DNA from: Piscirickettsia litoralis
GTDB lineage: Bacteria; Pseudomonadota; Gammaproteobacteria; Piscirickettsiales; Piscirickettsiaceae
Reading direction: 5' to 3'
Length of the DNA stretch: 64,000 nucleotides
NCBI RefSeq assembly: GCF_001720395.1
Contig: NZ_MDTU01000001.1
Location: 1,318,211 to 1,382,210, forward strand
The position numbers were made by a program, and so were the translations under genes. The notes under the pieces were generated by a model. It ran no database searches and was not told where the DNA came from. It saw nothing but the letters and a program-made list of their open reading frames with translations. Position 1 is the stretch's first letter. Each line of letters starts with the position of its first letter. Below are positions 1 to 11,088 of the stretch, piece after piece.

Positions 1-717
1 TTATTGTTCATAAAAAGTGCAACCGCTCATACCACCGTCATGACGATTTCTTATGATGGAAAATGGCCGCCTTATAGCTATCAGCTAAACTCAGGCAAGA
101 CCAAAGGCATACTCGTTGATATTGTCCGTATCGCTTTATCTCAGGCTGACTTACAAAGCGAAGCCGTTAGTTTTCCAGCAGAGCAAGCCGAAGCGCTTGT
201 CAAGGGGAAAATTATTAGTGCGCTGGCTACAGTCCCTAACCAAAAACAACGTGAAGAAATGGTCGCCTCAGACCCTATATTCACAATTCATTCAAACGCA
301 TTTGTTTTTAAAAAAAATAAAAAGCTAGCTGACCTTAAAGAAATAGCATCATTAAATAGTCTTAAAAAGTTCAAAGTGTGTGATTACAAAAATAATGCAT
401 GGGCAAGGCAACAATTTAAAATACATAAGATAAAAGCACTATTTACACAAGATCAAACCGAGTGCTTACGCCAAATTGCGCTAGGGCGTTATGATTTGAC
501 CATCAGCCCCAAAGAAATTGGCGATCAATTATTAATGGCGATGGGATTGAGAAAGCACTTTATTGCTTTGCCATACAACTATCGCTCTTTAGCTGTTGTT
601 CTCCTTGTCGATAAACACTCTGAGCTTGCCGAAAGCCTCCCTAAATTTAATCAAGCCATTAAAGAGATGCGCAAAAATGGCACCATTAAAAAAGTAATCG
701 ACTCCTACATTCAATAG
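1..717 (+). CDS. Periplasmic amino-acid-type substrate-binding protein (SBP family 3), 5' end cut off
   Basis: The reading frame is open from the first base, so the true start and most of the signal peptide lie upstream. The visible part starts with the end of a hydrophobic stretch and an A-x-A-like cleavage region, followed by the typical mature start of family 3 solute-binding proteins (V-x-T-I-S-Y-D-G-K-W-P-P-Y). The rest keeps the two-lobe pattern of the family, including a G-R-Y-D-L-T hinge motif near residue 160. Such proteins usually bind amino acids or other small polar solutes in the periplasm for an ABC importer. No permease or ATPase gene is beside it, so it may act as an orphan binding protein. 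The ligand cannot be told from sequence. Confidence 0.8.
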   Translation, partial: LLFIKSATAHTTVMTISYDGKWPPYSYQLNSGKTKGILVDIVRIALSQADLQSEAVSFPAEQAEALVKGKIISALATVPNQKQREEMVASDPIFTIHSNAFVFKKNKKLADLKEIASLNSLKKFKVCDYKNNAWARQQFKIHKIKALFTQDQTECLRQIALGRYDLTISPKEIGDQLLMAMGLRKHFIALPYNYRSLAVVLLVDKHSELAESLPKFNQAIKEMRKNGTIKKVIDSYIQ

Positions 718-821
718 TCGTTATGCTGTAATATTAGCCCCGTTCTAGACGCTCATAGATAATTGGATTACCCTGTCTCAATTAGTAGTAATTTCGATTA
801 AATTTATGAGATTGTTTATCT

Positions 822-3143
822 ATGAATATCAACCTTAAAATCGCAGAAGAACTCAAAGTCAAAGAATGGCAAGTCACCGCAGCAATCAATTTACTCGATG
901 AAGGTGCCACGGTCCCCTTCATTGCCCGCTACCGTAAAGAAGTCACTGGTACTCTCGATGACTCTGAGCTACGTACTTTAGAAGAGCGTTTGCGTTATCT
1001 TCGTGAGCTTGAAGAGCGCCGCGAAACTATCTTGAAAAGCATTAGCGAGCAAGAAAAACTCACTCCTGAGCTAAAAGCAAAGATTCTTGAAGCAGAGACC
1101 AAACACCAGCTTGAAGACCTTTACTTACCCTTCAAGCCCAAACGTCGCACTAAAGGCCAAATTGCAATCGAAGCCGGACTCGAGCCATTAGCTGATGCCC
1201 TCTTTAATGACCCAAGCTTACCCCCAGAAGTCGAAGCTGAAAAATATATCAATAAAGATCAGTCCATTACTGATATCAAAAAAGCATTGGAAGGCGCTCG
1301 CTATATTCTCATGGAGCGTTTTGCAGAAGATGCAACGCTTATTGAGAAAGTGCGTCAACTCTTACAAAACTCCGCTGAAATTCAATCAACAGTCATCAAC
1401 GGCCAAGAAGAGGCCGGTGCTAAATTTAAAGATTATTTCGAGTTCTCAGAAAAAATTACCAAAATTCCCTCTCACCGTGCATTAGCATTATTTCGCGGGC
1501 GCAGTGAAGGGGTTTTAAATCTACAACTATTACCCGAACCTGCGCCAACAGAAACAGGATCAGCTCAAAGTGAAATACTCATTGCCGATCACTTAAACTT
1601 TAAACACCAAAGTCGCCCAGCAGACTCATGGCTACAAGAAACCATCCGCTGGACTTGGCGCATTAAACTACTCACACGCCTAGAATCAGAATTTTTTACG
1701 CTTATTCGTGAGCGCGCTGAAGAAGAAGCAATTAAAGTTTTTGCAACAAATTTAAAAGATTTGCTCCTTGCTGCTCCGGCAGGTGCTCGCCCAACTCTAG
1801 GCCTGGACCCAGGCCTGCGTACAGGCGTTAAGGTTGTTGCCGTCGATGCTATCGGCAAACTCGTCGAATATACGACTATCTTCCCTCATGCCCCCAAAAA
1901 GCAATGGGATCAATCCATTCACATCATCGCCGAACTCATCAAAAAACATAGTATTGAGCTGGTCAGCATTGGCAATGGCACCGCATCCCGCGAGACCGAT
2001 CAACTTGTTTTGGCGGTTAAAAAACAATTTCCAGAACTAAAATTCACACAAATTATGGTTTCAGAAGCTGGCGCTTCGGTCTACTCAGCCTCAGAGCTTG
2101 CAGCTCAAGAGTTTCCAGAACTCGATGTCTCTTTTCGTGGCGCAGTCTCTATTGCTCGCCGCCTACAAGACCCACTTGCAGAGCTTGTAAAAATCGAACC
2201 TAAAGCCATCGGTGTCGGCCAGTACCAACATGATGTCAATCAAGTTCAACTCGCTCGCTCATTGGATGGTGTTGTCGAAGATTGTGTGAATAGCATCGGT
2301 GTTGACGTCAACATGGCTTCAGCGCCACTGCTAACTCGCATTGCCGGCTTAAATAACACGATTGCCCAAAATATTGTCAATTACCGTAATGAGCAAGGGC
2401 CTTTTAAAAACCGCACCGCTCTTAAAAAAGTCCCACGCTTAGGCGCGAAAACCTTCGAGCAGGCCGCAGGCTTCTTGCGCATCAATCATGGCGATAACCC
2501 TCTGGATGCCTCTGCTGTTCACCCTGAAACCTATGCCGTTGTAAAGGACATTGCCGCCAAGAACGACCAAAATATTGCAGGACTCATCGGTAACCATAAC
2601 TTTCTTAGTCAACTCAAAGCGCATGATTACATCAATGATCAATTCGGTGAACCCACCATTAAGGATATTATCAACGAACTCGATAAACCAGGTCGCGACC
2701 CTCGCCCAGAGTTTAAAACGGCCACCTTTAAAGAGAATGTTCATGAGATCAAAGACCTCACAGAGAACATGATTTTAGAAGGTGTCGTGACGAATGTGAC
2801 AAATTTTGGTGCCTTTGTCGACATCGGTGTTCATCAAGATGGCTTAGTCCATATTTCCGTACTGGCTGATCGTTTTGTCAGCGACCCCCGTGAAATTGTT
2901 AAAGCCGGCGATATTGTCAAAGTAAAAGTCGTTGATATCGATATTCCTCGTCGCCGCATCGGCCTATCGATGAGGCTCAATGACTCAGCCACTCAATCAA
3001 GTACTAGCAGCAATAAGGGGCAAAAAAGTACAGAGAGCAAAGCGAAAACTGGCCCATATCACAAACCAGTAAAACAGCAACCGGCACAAGGTGAATCTGC
3101 TATGGCAGCCGCATTTGCCAAACTCAACTTAAAAAATCGTTAA
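822..3143 (+). CDS. tex: Tex family RNA-binding transcription accessory protein
   Basis: The 773-residue protein matches the usual length and domain order of Tex/YhgF. It has an N-terminal helical Tex domain, a YqgF/RNase H-like fold starting near residue 325 at the motif [11 protein letters not shown], helix-hairpin-helix segments around 505-560, and a C-terminal S1 RNA-binding domain at about 650-720 ([16 protein letters not shown]). A basic low-complexity tail follows. Tex binds nucleic acid and associates with the transcription machinery in the cytoplasm. In several bacteria it influences toxin expression or survival. The ATG at 822 gives the standard N-terminus. It appears to be a single-gene unit between two binding-protein genes. 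Confidence 0.95.
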   Translation: MNINLKIAEELKVKEWQVTAAINLLDEGATVPFIARYRKEVTGTLDDSELRTLEERLRYLRELEERRETILKSISEQEKLTPELKAKILEAETKHQLEDLYLPFKPKRRTKGQIAIEAGLEPLADALFNDPSLPPEVEAEKYINKDQSITDIKKALEGARYILMERFAEDATLIEKVRQLLQNSAEIQSTVINGQEEAGAKFKDYFEFSEKITKIPSHRALALFRGRSEGVLNLQLLPEPAPTETGSAQSEILIADHLNFKHQSRPADSWLQETIRWTWRIKLLTRLESEFFTLIRERAEEEAIKVFATNLKDLLLAAPAGARPTLGLDPGLRTGVKVVAVDAIGKLVEYTTIFPHAPKKQWDQSIHIIAELIKKHSIELVSIGNGTASRETDQLVLAVKKQFPELKFTQIMVSEAGASVYSASELAAQEFPELDVSFRGAVSIARRLQDPLAELVKIEPKAIGVGQYQHDVNQVQLARSLDGVVEDCVNSIGVDVNMASAPLLTRIAGLNNTIAQNIVNYRNEQGPFKNRTALKKVPRLGAKTFEQAAGFLRINHGDNPLDASAVHPETYAVVKDIAAKNDQNIAGLIGNHNFLSQLKAHDYINDQFGEPTIKDIINELDKPGRDPRPEFKTATFKENVHEIKDLTENMILEGVVTNVTNFGAFVDIGVHQDGLVHISVLADRFVSDPREIVKAGDIVKVKVVDIDIPRRRIGLSMRLNDSATQSSTSSNKGQKSTESKAKTGPYHKPVKQQPAQGESAMAAAFAKLNLKNR

Positions 3144-3167
3144 ATAAACAGTACGTGCCTTGGAGTT

Positions 3168-3938
3168 TCAACAATCCGGGGCACATTGCAAATAGTAATG
3201 AATACGCTCCTTAATAAAATCTGGGTTCTTTTTTATAAAACTTTCAAAGGCGCTCTTAAAACGGTTTTTAGCTTCAATATCAGTTTGAAGATTCATGGCA
3301 AAATAGACTTTTCTGGAAATCAGTTTTTTAAAGACACGAAACTCGTTTAATTTAAATCCTGATTGCTTCAGCAACCAACTTCCTGCGTAAAAGCCGTAAG
3401 CAAAACCGTCGGTTCGGTTATTTTTCACCTGACTCACCATATTTTTAAAATCATAGCTGTAATGAATATTGGCAATAGGTACACCCAAACTCAACAATCG
3501 AGAAACCGAAGCATCATCTTTGATGGCGGAGTACTGATAACTATTTGCTTTATTTGGATCTAATGTGCGGCTACTTTTGATAAAAATGGCACCAGGAGAG
3601 TCAGTAATAGGCCCAACCCAATAGAAAAAAGGTTCGCGCTGGTCGACTCTTGCTGCAGAAAACACAACAGAACCCGGCATATGTAAAGCTATGTTATAGG
3701 CACGCGTCCAATTGACATGATTTATTTCATATTCACTTTGCTGATAACTTCCCTCTTTAAGCACTGCTTTCAACAAGTCGACGGACGCACCTGTCAGCTC
3801 ACCTTGTTGATTTTTAAAGTTAAAGGGCGGGAAACTCTCTGTGTAAAAAGTTAATTTTTCTGCTGCAATCACAGTGACAGATATAATTGGCAATATGATA
3901 AAGCTCAAACAACTTACAAATCTCATCATCTCTAGCAC
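3168..3938 (-). CDS. Periplasmic substrate-binding protein, SBP family 3
   Basis: The protein has 256 residues with a clear N-terminal signal peptide: basic start, a hydrophobic core at about 8-22, and cleavage near A-A-E. The mature part begins with the family pattern L-T-F-Y-T-E-S-F-P-P-F-N-F and continues with G-x-x-V-D-L-L-K-A-V. Two C-terminal cysteines (C-x3-C at the very end) could form a disulfide. Members of this family bind small solutes in the periplasm, and many in aquatic gammaproteobacteria are stand-alone receptors without a neighbouring ABC permease, as here. It is convergent with tex (24 bp apart) and divergent from the nucleoside transporter. The ligand is unknown. Confidence 0.85.
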   Translation of the reverse strand: MLEMMRFVSCLSFIILPIISVTVIAAEKLTFYTESFPPFNFKNQQGELTGASVDLLKAVLKEGSYQQSEYEINHVNWTRAYNIALHMPGSVVFSAARVDQREPFFYWVGPITDSPGAIFIKSSRTLDPNKANSYQYSAIKDDASVSRLLSLGVPIANIHYSYDFKNMVSQVKNNRTDGFAYGFYAGSWLLKQSGFKLNEFRVFKKLISRKVYFAMNLQTDIEAKNRFKSAFESFIKKNPDFIKERIHYYLQCAPDC

Positions 3939-4137
3939 ACATGCAATTTTTAATTCTGGCTATTTACAGCTTAACAAAGCAATACGAGTTGCGCCTCTTC
4001 GCTAATTTTTTCAATTTATTCCTTAAAGCTGACAAATAGAGTGACTTTTGATAGAATCCGTTAGCAATTCTGTAACATTATGGGAAAACGTTGACGCTGC
4101 AAAGCAACATCACCCCATTTATAAAGTGAGCTGCAAC

Positions 4138-5415
4138 ATGATTGAATCCGTTCTCCACGGAGTCCTAGGGCTTCTTGGCTTTTGCCTACTTGCCCTTATT
4201 TTTAGTGAAAACAAACGTGCGATCAAATGGAAACCCGTCTGTTATGGATTAATCGCCCAAGTTGTTGTCGCCTTAATTCTCTTTTATATTCCACTGTTTA
4301 GCCTCTTTTTTGCCAAGATGAATGAAGTGATCATCGCCCTACAACAATCGGTGATAGAAGCCACCTCAACCGTCTTTGGCTACATAGGTGGCGGCTCTAC
4401 ACCCTTTGAGGTCAAGCCCGGCGGTAATACCTTTATTCTCGCGCTACAAGCACTGCCCATGGTCATTGTCATCGGTGCAATCGGTGCAATATTGACTTAT
4501 TGGGGGGTGATTCCTTTTATCATTCGTCATATTTCTAAATTCTTACATCGCTTCGCCGGCATCGGCGGCGCACTTGGAACCGTACTTTCCGCCAATATAT
4601 TTTTAGGCTACCCAGAAGCACAATTAACGATTCGCAGCTACCTCAAGCACTTAACACGCAGCGAAGTCTTTACCATGATGACCATGGGTCTTGCTGCCGT
4701 TGCAGGGACAGTAATGGGACTCTATGTGATCTTCTTGCAACCTATCTTTCCAAAAGGCGTGATCGGTTATGTCATCACTTCTGTCATCATGGGGATCCCC
4801 GCAGTCATCACCATCTCAAAAATCATGGTGCCTGAGACTGAAGAAACAACCACCAATCAAGCTGATTTAAAGCATGAACGTGCTTCAAGTGCGATGGATG
4901 CATTAACACAGGGAATCTTCGAGGGTGGTAAGACCTTGATGGCAATCATCATCATGATGTTAGCCGCTCTTGCACTCGTTAGCTTTATCAACCATGGCCT
5001 TGCTTTATTACCTAAAATTCACGGTCATGTAGTCAGCGTTCAACTATTATTGAGCTATATCCTAACGCCCTTTATGTGGCTAATGGGCATCCCTTGGGAA
5101 CATGCTCAAATGGCAGCAGAATTGATGGCCACCAAGCTTGCAACCAATGAGCTGATTGCTTATAGCCAACTTGCAACCATGCACCACCTTGACCCTCGTA
5201 TCCAGATTATGATGGTCTTTGCCATGTGTGGTTTTGCTAACTTCGGTAGTGTCGGTAGCATGCTCGGCAGTTTCACCAGCCTGATGCCAGAAAAGCGTAA
5301 AGCCATCGTTAACTTTGGCTTTAAGGCCATGCTTGCAGGAACCATCGTCACCTGCATGAATGGAACAGTTGTCGGTGCGCTATACAGTTTGGGTGTCCCC
5401 ATTATTCACAGCTAA
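4138..5415 (+). CDS. nupC: NupC-family concentrative nucleoside transporter (CNT)
   Basis: This is a polytopic inner-membrane protein of 425 residues from the chosen start. It carries the CNT hallmarks: the G-x-x-G-F-x-x-L-A-L-I-F-S-x-N-x-x-A-I-K-W N-terminus, the F-G-Y-I-G-G-G segment, S-A-N-I-F-L-G-Y-P-E-A in the re-entrant core, and the C-terminal G-F-A-N-F-G-S-V-G motif. The family imports nucleosides by proton or sodium symport. An in-frame TTG at 4048 would add 30 residues that do not fit the family, so the ATG at 4138 is preferred, although its ribosome-binding site is weak. A strong hairpin terminator follows directly. The substrate range (pyrimidine or purine nucleosides) is not resolved. 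Confidence 0.9.
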   Translation: MIESVLHGVLGLLGFCLLALIFSENKRAIKWKPVCYGLIAQVVVALILFYIPLFSLFFAKMNEVIIALQQSVIEATSTVFGYIGGGSTPFEVKPGGNTFILALQALPMVIVIGAIGAILTYWGVIPFIIRHISKFLHRFAGIGGALGTVLSANIFLGYPEAQLTIRSYLKHLTRSEVFTMMTMGLAAVAGTVMGLYVIFLQPIFPKGVIGYVITSVIMGIPAVITISKIMVPETEETTTNQADLKHERASSAMDALTQGIFEGGKTLMAIIIMMLAALALVSFINHGLALLPKIHGHVVSVQLLLSYILTPFMWLMGIPWEHAQMAAELMATKLATNELIAYSQLATMHHLDPRIQIMMVFAMCGFANFGSVGSMLGSFTSLMPEKRKAIVNFGFKAMLAGTIVTCMNGTVVGALYSLGVPIIHS

Positions 5416-5417
5416 TA

Positions 5418-5444
5418 AAAATGGCGAGTATACTCGCCATTTCT
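5418..5444 (+). terminator. Hairpin terminator after nupC
   Basis: A near-perfect palindrome (AAATGGCGAG, loop TATA, CTCGCCATTT) lies 3 bp behind the nupC stop codon and is followed by a short T-rich tail. It probably ends the nupC transcript. It could also serve the convergent ferredoxin gene. Confidence 0.8.
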
Positions 5445-5491
5445 CTGCTTCAACGTGCATTTATTTCAACTTAGAAAGTCAATTACATAGC

Positions 5492-5764
<273 letters not shown>

Positions 5765-5785
5765 CTACTTCTTAGCTACAGTAAT

Positions 5786-6334
<549 letters not shown>

Positions 6335-6446
6335 TTACCGCCGCGTATAAACACCGCGAAGATCATACCACATTTATCAATTATTATATCAAAGTTCAAA
6401 ATAAAGCCTGAATTACATCGCTTCACTTCTCACCCTAGCTTTTATT

Positions 6447-7422
6447 TTAGCTTTTGGATTCAGCCAACATTTTCTCTTCAAGCAATACTGTATCTGCAGC
6501 AAAACGACGAATACCCTCAGCCAACTTCTCCTCAGCCATCGGGTTTTGGTTCATCGCCCAGCGAAAATCAGCTTCGGTGATTTTTTCAGGTTCACCATTC
6601 ACTTCTTGTTGTACTAGAGCTTTTTCAAAGCCTGCTGTTTTTTTCTTGTAATTGACCTAATACTTTTGGTGGAATCGTTAAACGATCACAGCCAGAAAGC
6701 GCTAAAACCTCATCACTGCTGCGAAAGCTCGCCGCCATCACAACCGTGTTAAAATTAGCCGATTTAAAGCAATTATGGATATCACGCACTAAATCGATTC
6801 CCGGATGGCCTTCATAGGCAATGTTTTTCGCTTTATACCAATCCAGGACGCGACCAACAAAGGGGGAAATTAGATAAGCGCCGGCTTGAGCGCAAGTAAT
6901 CGCCTGTTCTTTAGAAAAAATCAAGGTCATATTACAATGGATACCTTCTTGCTCTAGTACTCGAGCTGCTTCTATACCTTCCCAAGTGCTGGCAATTTTA
7001 ATCAAGATACGATCTTTAGGGATACCATAATCGCTGTATAAGCCGATCAAGCGATGCGCTCGCTCGATCATCGCATCAGTATCAAACGATAAGCGCGCAT
7101 CAATCTCTGTTGAGACTACACCAGGAATCAGCTGCAATAGCTCACGGCCGATGGTCACAGCTAATATATCCAAGCAAAGGCCTAAATCAAACCCTATGGG
7201 TGTTGTCGCACGATCAATCGCTTCTTTAATCAAAGGCGCATATTCTGGCTTTTCTGCAGCTTGATAAAGTAATGAAGGGTTCGTCGTCACATCTTTAGGT
7301 TGATAAGTGACAAAACTGGCGACATCTCCTGTATCTGCGACCACTTCTGAAAGCTGGCGCAGTTGCTCGAGCTGGTTAAGCTGTTGTTTTGATTCTGTGC
7401 TTTGAGCACACCCTTCGGTCAT
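6447..7422 (-). pseudogene. tal: Transaldolase, interrupted by a one-base frameshift
   Basis: Transaldolase moves a dihydroxyacetone unit between sugar phosphates in the non-oxidative pentose phosphate pathway. Residues 1-255 are intact and include D-A-R-L-S-F-D-T-D and the Schiff-base lysine K142 in R-I-L-I-K-I-A-S-T. The frame then breaks at a run of seven T on the + strand (6638-6644). With six, it would continue through [18 protein letters not shown] to a stop at 6447-6449, giving 324 residues, the normal class length. In the sequence as given, translation stops after ten unrelated residues at 6625. The lost C-terminal helices close the barrel, so a real frameshift would probably inactivate the enzyme. 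A sequence error is likely. Confidence 0.85.
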
Positions 7423-7449
7423 TCGATTCTCCTAACATAAAAAAACCCA

Positions 7450-7476
7450 TTGACAATACTTCATTTCCTGTATACT
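7450..7476 (+). promoter_or_regulatory. Sigma-70-type promoter for the membrane-protein gene
   Basis: A perfect TTGACA (7450-7455) and TATACT (7471-7476) are separated by 15 bp, shorter than the usual 17. They sit about 35 bp upstream of the start codon at 7510, with GAGAG just before the gene. Confidence 0.5.
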
Positions 7477-7509
7477 ACGGCATTGTAGTTTGTTGAGAGA
7501 GAAATGTAG

Positions 7510-8313
7510 ATGTCAGATCAAAATAAAGTGCCCGCGGTTGTCATATTTCAACGTGCTTGGGGGTTATATAAACATGCCTTTACTCGGCTATTCCCAATTG
7601 CGTTCGCAACATTCGCGCTGATGGCACTTTACAAGTACACTATCATGACACAGTTCGCAAGCTCAAGTTCCGTGAAAAAAGCGATTACTGCAATCGTCAT
7701 CTCGCAACTCGTATTTATCTGCATCCTTGCTTTTAGCCAAAACGCTCAGCTCTTTACATTAAAAGAGCGCTATATGAACGCTGACACGCCATTTAGTGCC
7801 ATTGCTAAAAACTCAGCAGCACGCTTTATCTCTATGCTTGTGCTCACACTGATTTTATTTGTTGTCATCCAGCTTATCGCAGGTTTTGCAGCTCGCCTCG
7901 TTGCAGCCGTACTCCCCTCTGCAATAATTTTAATTTATTTACTTATTGTTCTTATCAGCGTTAGCTTTGTCTTTTTTGCGCCTTGCATTTTATTGTTTGA
8001 AAAACAAAGTATTATTAAAAGTATCCTCTTAAGTATCCAACGCTCCAAACCCATCTGGCGTAGTAATTTCTTTCTTTTACTGCCGCCCTTACTCGCTTAT
8101 ATGCTGTTAACGAGCATACTCACTAACATTAATCTATCGGTAGAAAGCCTCTCAGCCGCTGGCCTAGGCGTTGAGGAAGTGATTACTATTTTTGCCGATG
8201 CGGCGATCTTCCCATTTTTAATGACGTTAATCTTCACCCAATACACCCATTACTTACCCAAAACGAAGTCGACACAAGAAGAACAAAATAACAACGATGA
8301 CCCACTTGCTTAA
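7510..8313 (+). CDS. Multi-pass inner-membrane protein of unknown function
   Basis: The 267-residue hydrophobic protein has about six membrane segments (roughly 27-45, 60-78, 105-128, 135-160, 187-205 and 222-242). It has a short polar N-terminus and a charged tail rich in N, D and E (E-E-Q-N-N-N-D-D). The overall look, an amphipathic start with W-x-L-Y-K and a G-x-G/A-rich core, resembles uncharacterised YciC/BPSS1780-like membrane proteins, but I see no motif that assigns a function. The start has GAGAG as a likely ribosome-binding site. It is divergent from the transaldolase gene and lies 69 bp upstream of the peptide transporter, with which it could be co-transcribed. Confidence 0.75.
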   Translation: MSDQNKVPAVVIFQRAWGLYKHAFTRLFPIAFATFALMALYKYTIMTQFASSSSVKKAITAIVISQLVFICILAFSQNAQLFTLKERYMNADTPFSAIAKNSAARFISMLVLTLILFVVIQLIAGFAARLVAAVLPSAIILIYLLIVLISVSFVFFAPCILLFEKQSIIKSILLSIQRSKPIWRSNFFLLLPPLLAYMLLTSILTNINLSVESLSAAGLGVEEVITIFADAAIFPFLMTLIFTQYTHYLPKTKSTQEEQNNNDDPLA

Positions 8314-8382
8314 CAAACTCAGCGTTAATTTAGCATAATAAAACCCTGCGAATAATTAATTTAAACAAAGGCCCTAACTTCA

Positions 8383-9876
8383 ATGAATCAGCCTCAACAG
8401 CGTTCTAAACTAGAGCGCATACTCCCCAAAGGCAGTGGTTCGCTGTTTTTTATTCAAGTGTTTGCAACCTTGGGGTTTGCCGTTCTCTATTCAACGCTGG
8501 TCCTTTACATGACCGACAAACTTAAGTTTAGCGCTGTAGCTGCTGCCGGCATCATGGGCAGCTTTACCGCCTTTAATTATGCTCTTCACCTTTTAGGCGG
8601 CTACTGTGGTGGACGCTTACTCAGTAACCGTAATCTATTTACAATCGGCATGCTTTTACAGGTCATTGGCTGCTGGACGCTCGCCTCTGCAACAGCCAGT
8701 CACCTCTATTGGGGCCTCGCATTCTTCTTAACCGGATCTGGCTTAAATGTCACCTGCATCAATATGATGCTAACTCAACGCTATGCCCCGGAAGACAAAG
8801 CCCGTGAAAGCGCTTTTTTATGGAATTATAGCGGTATGAATATTGGCTTTATGATCGGTTTTATTGTCGCCGGCCACTTTCAGCTCACTCATGACTACCA
8901 TTCACTATTTTTACTCACCAGCCTAGGTAATGCCATTACCCTGGTTATTCTCTTTTTCAATTGGCAGGGGGTTGCTGATCGCACCACTCAACTTAAAGAA
9001 GCAACACGCACAGAATTTACGCGCCGCTCGCTCGCTGGCCTTACTCTGATCATTATTCTCATCCCAATCATCAAAACCTTTTTAACTCACTCAAAGTTCA
9101 GCCACAGCCTGGTGCTCATTGTAGGTTCGATCATGGTCCTTGTGATCGCTTTCTTAGCAATACGCCAGCCTAACCTAGTTTCACGCAACAAGGTCTTTGC
9201 TTACCTCATTTTTTCTTTAGCCAGTTTAATTTTCTGGGTCCAAGCACTACTCGCCCCCATGGCATTGACTATCTTTGCTGAACACAATGTAAACCTCCAT
9301 TTATTCGGCATACAAATTGCCCCTCAATGGCTACTTAATGTCAATACCGTTGTCATTATTATCGGCGGCCCATTATTAACCTTTTTGTTTAACTATCTGC
9401 GTGATAAAAACATTCATATCTCGCTTGCCACTCAATTTGCCTGCTCTTTATTACTCGCCGGTGCTGGAATTGCCCTACTGCCTATCGGCATTCATTTCGC
9501 AAGCACAAGCGGCTATGTCAGCGTTGTTTGGGTATTACTCAGTTACGGCCTACAGTCTGCTGGGGAGCTTTTTATGGGCCCGATTGGTTATGCCATGATC
9601 GGTCAACTCGCACCTAAAAACCTACAAGGCGTCATGATGGGAACCTGGATGATGGTCTCCGGTGTCGCAGGCGTTTTAGCAGCGCAGGTTTCAGCCCTTG
9701 CAGTCGGCTCACATACAAATACCACAAACCCTCTCATCACCAACCCTGACTATAGCCATACTTTCAATATGCTGGGTTGGGCATCAATTCTTATCGGTAT
9801 ATTGCTGCTTTTTGCTGTACCAAAAATTAAAAAATCTCACCCAAGAGCATTTGGCTTCAAAAGTCAGTTAAAGTAA
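8383..9876 (+). CDS. POT/PTR2-family proton-dependent oligopeptide transporter
   Basis: The 497-residue protein has the 12-14 membrane segments of proton-coupled di/tripeptide importers. Family signs are the N-terminal F-F-I-Q-V-F-A-T-L-G-F-A-V-L-Y-S-T-L segment, the G-G-x-x-G-G-R-L-L turn after the second helix, and the W-N-Y-S-G-M-N-I-G-F stretch. That stretch corresponds to the PTR2 signature F-Y-x2-I-N-x-G, with substitutions at the start. The usual E-x-x-E-R motif of helix 1 is not obvious, as in several divergent bacterial POTs, so the coupling residues may differ. Low-GC amino-acid-using gammaproteobacteria often carry many POT paralogues. The substrate is presumably short peptides. 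Confidence 0.85.
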   Translation: MNQPQQRSKLERILPKGSGSLFFIQVFATLGFAVLYSTLVLYMTDKLKFSAVAAAGIMGSFTAFNYALHLLGGYCGGRLLSNRNLFTIGMLLQVIGCWTLASATASHLYWGLAFFLTGSGLNVTCINMMLTQRYAPEDKARESAFLWNYSGMNIGFMIGFIVAGHFQLTHDYHSLFLLTSLGNAITLVILFFNWQGVADRTTQLKEATRTEFTRRSLAGLTLIIILIPIIKTFLTHSKFSHSLVLIVGSIMVLVIAFLAIRQPNLVSRNKVFAYLIFSLASLIFWVQALLAPMALTIFAEHNVNLHLFGIQIAPQWLLNVNTVVIIIGGPLLTFLFNYLRDKNIHISLATQFACSLLLAGAGIALLPIGIHFASTSGYVSVVWVLLSYGLQSAGELFMGPIGYAMIGQLAPKNLQGVMMGTWMMVSGVAGVLAAQVSALAVGSHTNTTNPLITNPDYSHTFNMLGWASILIGILLLFAVPKIKKSHPRAFGFKSQLK

Positions 9877-9936
9877 GCTGTATCTCAAGCTATCCAACAA
9901 TGTTTATTTCAAAAAGTAGAAAAGATAGAGATAACT

Positions 9937-10405
9937 ATGAAAACTGCCATTGATTCTCCCATTGGCCCGCTGGCTATTACTACCGATCAAGAGGTGCTCA
10001 CTGAACTGCGCTTTGCCAACCCAGCTGAGCTAAAAAAGCAAAAATAAAAACTCTATTCCAACAACCCATAAAAAGATTATTGCTGAGCTAAAACAATATT
10101 TTAAAAATTCAGATGCACAATTTTCAATTCCGCTTAAACTCGAAGGCACAGAATTTCAAAGGCGTGTCTGGCAAGCTTTGCAAGAAATTCCACGCGGACA
10201 GACTTTAACCTATGGCGAGCTGGCCAAAAAACTTCAAACAGGCCCACGTGCTATCGGTGCAGCATGCAGAACCAATCCTATTCCGGTGATTATTCCATGT
10301 CATCGCATTGTCTCTAAACAAGGCATGGGTGGTTTTCATGGCAAAACCTCAGGCAAATTTTTAACTATTAAGGAGTGGCTGCTGCAACACGAAGGTGCTT
10401 TGTAA
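9937..10405 (+). pseudogene. ogt: Methylated-DNA-protein-cysteine methyltransferase, frameshifted
   Basis: Ogt-type enzymes remove alkyl groups from O6-alkylguanine onto their own cysteine. The first 30 residues (start ATG 9937) are in one frame and the rest in the next. A run of six A at 10032-10037 read as five would join them into 155 residues, the normal length. The second part contains the helix-turn-helix region F-Q-R-R-V-W-Q-A-L-Q-E-I-P-R-G, Y-G-E-L-A, the active-site P-C-H-R and G-F-x-G in place of the common G-Y-x-G. As given, translation stops at 10045. It is convergent with bioD and the two 3' ends overlap by 38 bp. It is a true pseudogene or a one-base homopolymer error. Confidence 0.8.
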
Positions 10406-11075
10406 TAAAATCGACATTGATATGTCGAGCCACTTGCTCAACTGAAAAAGGCTGTAAGTATGGAATTGTTGCAACTAAAGGAATGGGTAAAAGTGCTTGA
10501 AGTGTTTTAATATTTTCAGACAAATAAAGCATATTTTGATCTAAAATATTCGCCACCCAGCCTAAACAAGGAATATTTTCATGCTTCAGTGCTTTCATGC
10601 TCAATAAAGTATGATTTAAACACCCCAAGCGTAAGCCAACGACAAAAATAACCGGCCAACCTAAAACTTTTATAACATCTAAAAAAGTTTCTTTGTCATT
10701 TAGAGGCTGCATTAAGCCACCGGCCCCTTCTAAGATAACTATATCCTTGTGATCAACCAAGCTGCTTTTAGTTGCTGCAACTAAACGCTGTACGGATAAA
10801 GATTCACCCAATTCATTAGCAGCCAGGTGAGGCGAAATAGGCGGCTCGTAACAAATCGGGTTTATTTTTTCATAAGGGATACTCCCTTGCACTAACCTCT
10901 CATACGCCTCGGCATCTTCATTCTTAAAAACACCATTGACTTCTCGCCCACCAGCGGCAATCAGCTTCAACGGCTGAACGTCGAGGCCCGCTGTAAGCAA
11001 GCGATATACTAGACCTGTGCCAAAACAAGTTTTGCCGATCTCAGTATCTGTACCAACAATAATCACCCCTTGCAT
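10368..11075 (-). CDS. bioD: Dethiobiotin synthetase
   Basis: BioD closes the ureido ring of dethiobiotin from 7,8-diaminopelargonic acid, CO2 and ATP. The 235-residue protein begins with the P-loop G-T-D-T-E-I-G-K-T (residues 8-16) and has the second nucleotide/substrate motif E-G-A-G-G-L-M-Q-P. It is the last gene of the bioB-F-H-C-D operon, 13 bp after bioC. Its end overlaps the convergent ogt gene. Confidence 0.95.
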   Translation of the reverse strand: MQGVIIVGTDTEIGKTCFGTGLVYRLLTAGLDVQPLKLIAAGGREVNGVFKNEDAEAYERLVQGSIPYEKINPICYEPPISPHLAANELGESLSVQRLVAATKSSLVDHKDIVILEGAGGLMQPLNDKETFLDVIKVLGWPVIFVVGLRLGCLNHTLLSMKALKHENIPCLGWVANILDQNMLYLSENIKTLQALLPIPLVATIPYLQPFSVEQVARHINVDFITKHLRVAAATP

Positions 11076-11088
11076 GCTGTTTTCCTTA

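Noticed and set aside
4048-4137. Extended N-terminus of the NupC-like protein from a TTG start
   Set aside because: The extra 30 residues do not fit the transporter family, while the ATG at 4138 starts the typical first helix.
6630-6650. A AAA AAC heptamer in the transaldolase gene as a programmed -1 frameshift site
   Set aside because: The heptamer is in the right phase for -1 slippage, but the -1 frame stops after a few codons. The conserved C-terminus needs a +1 shift, so the heptamer cannot rescue the gene.
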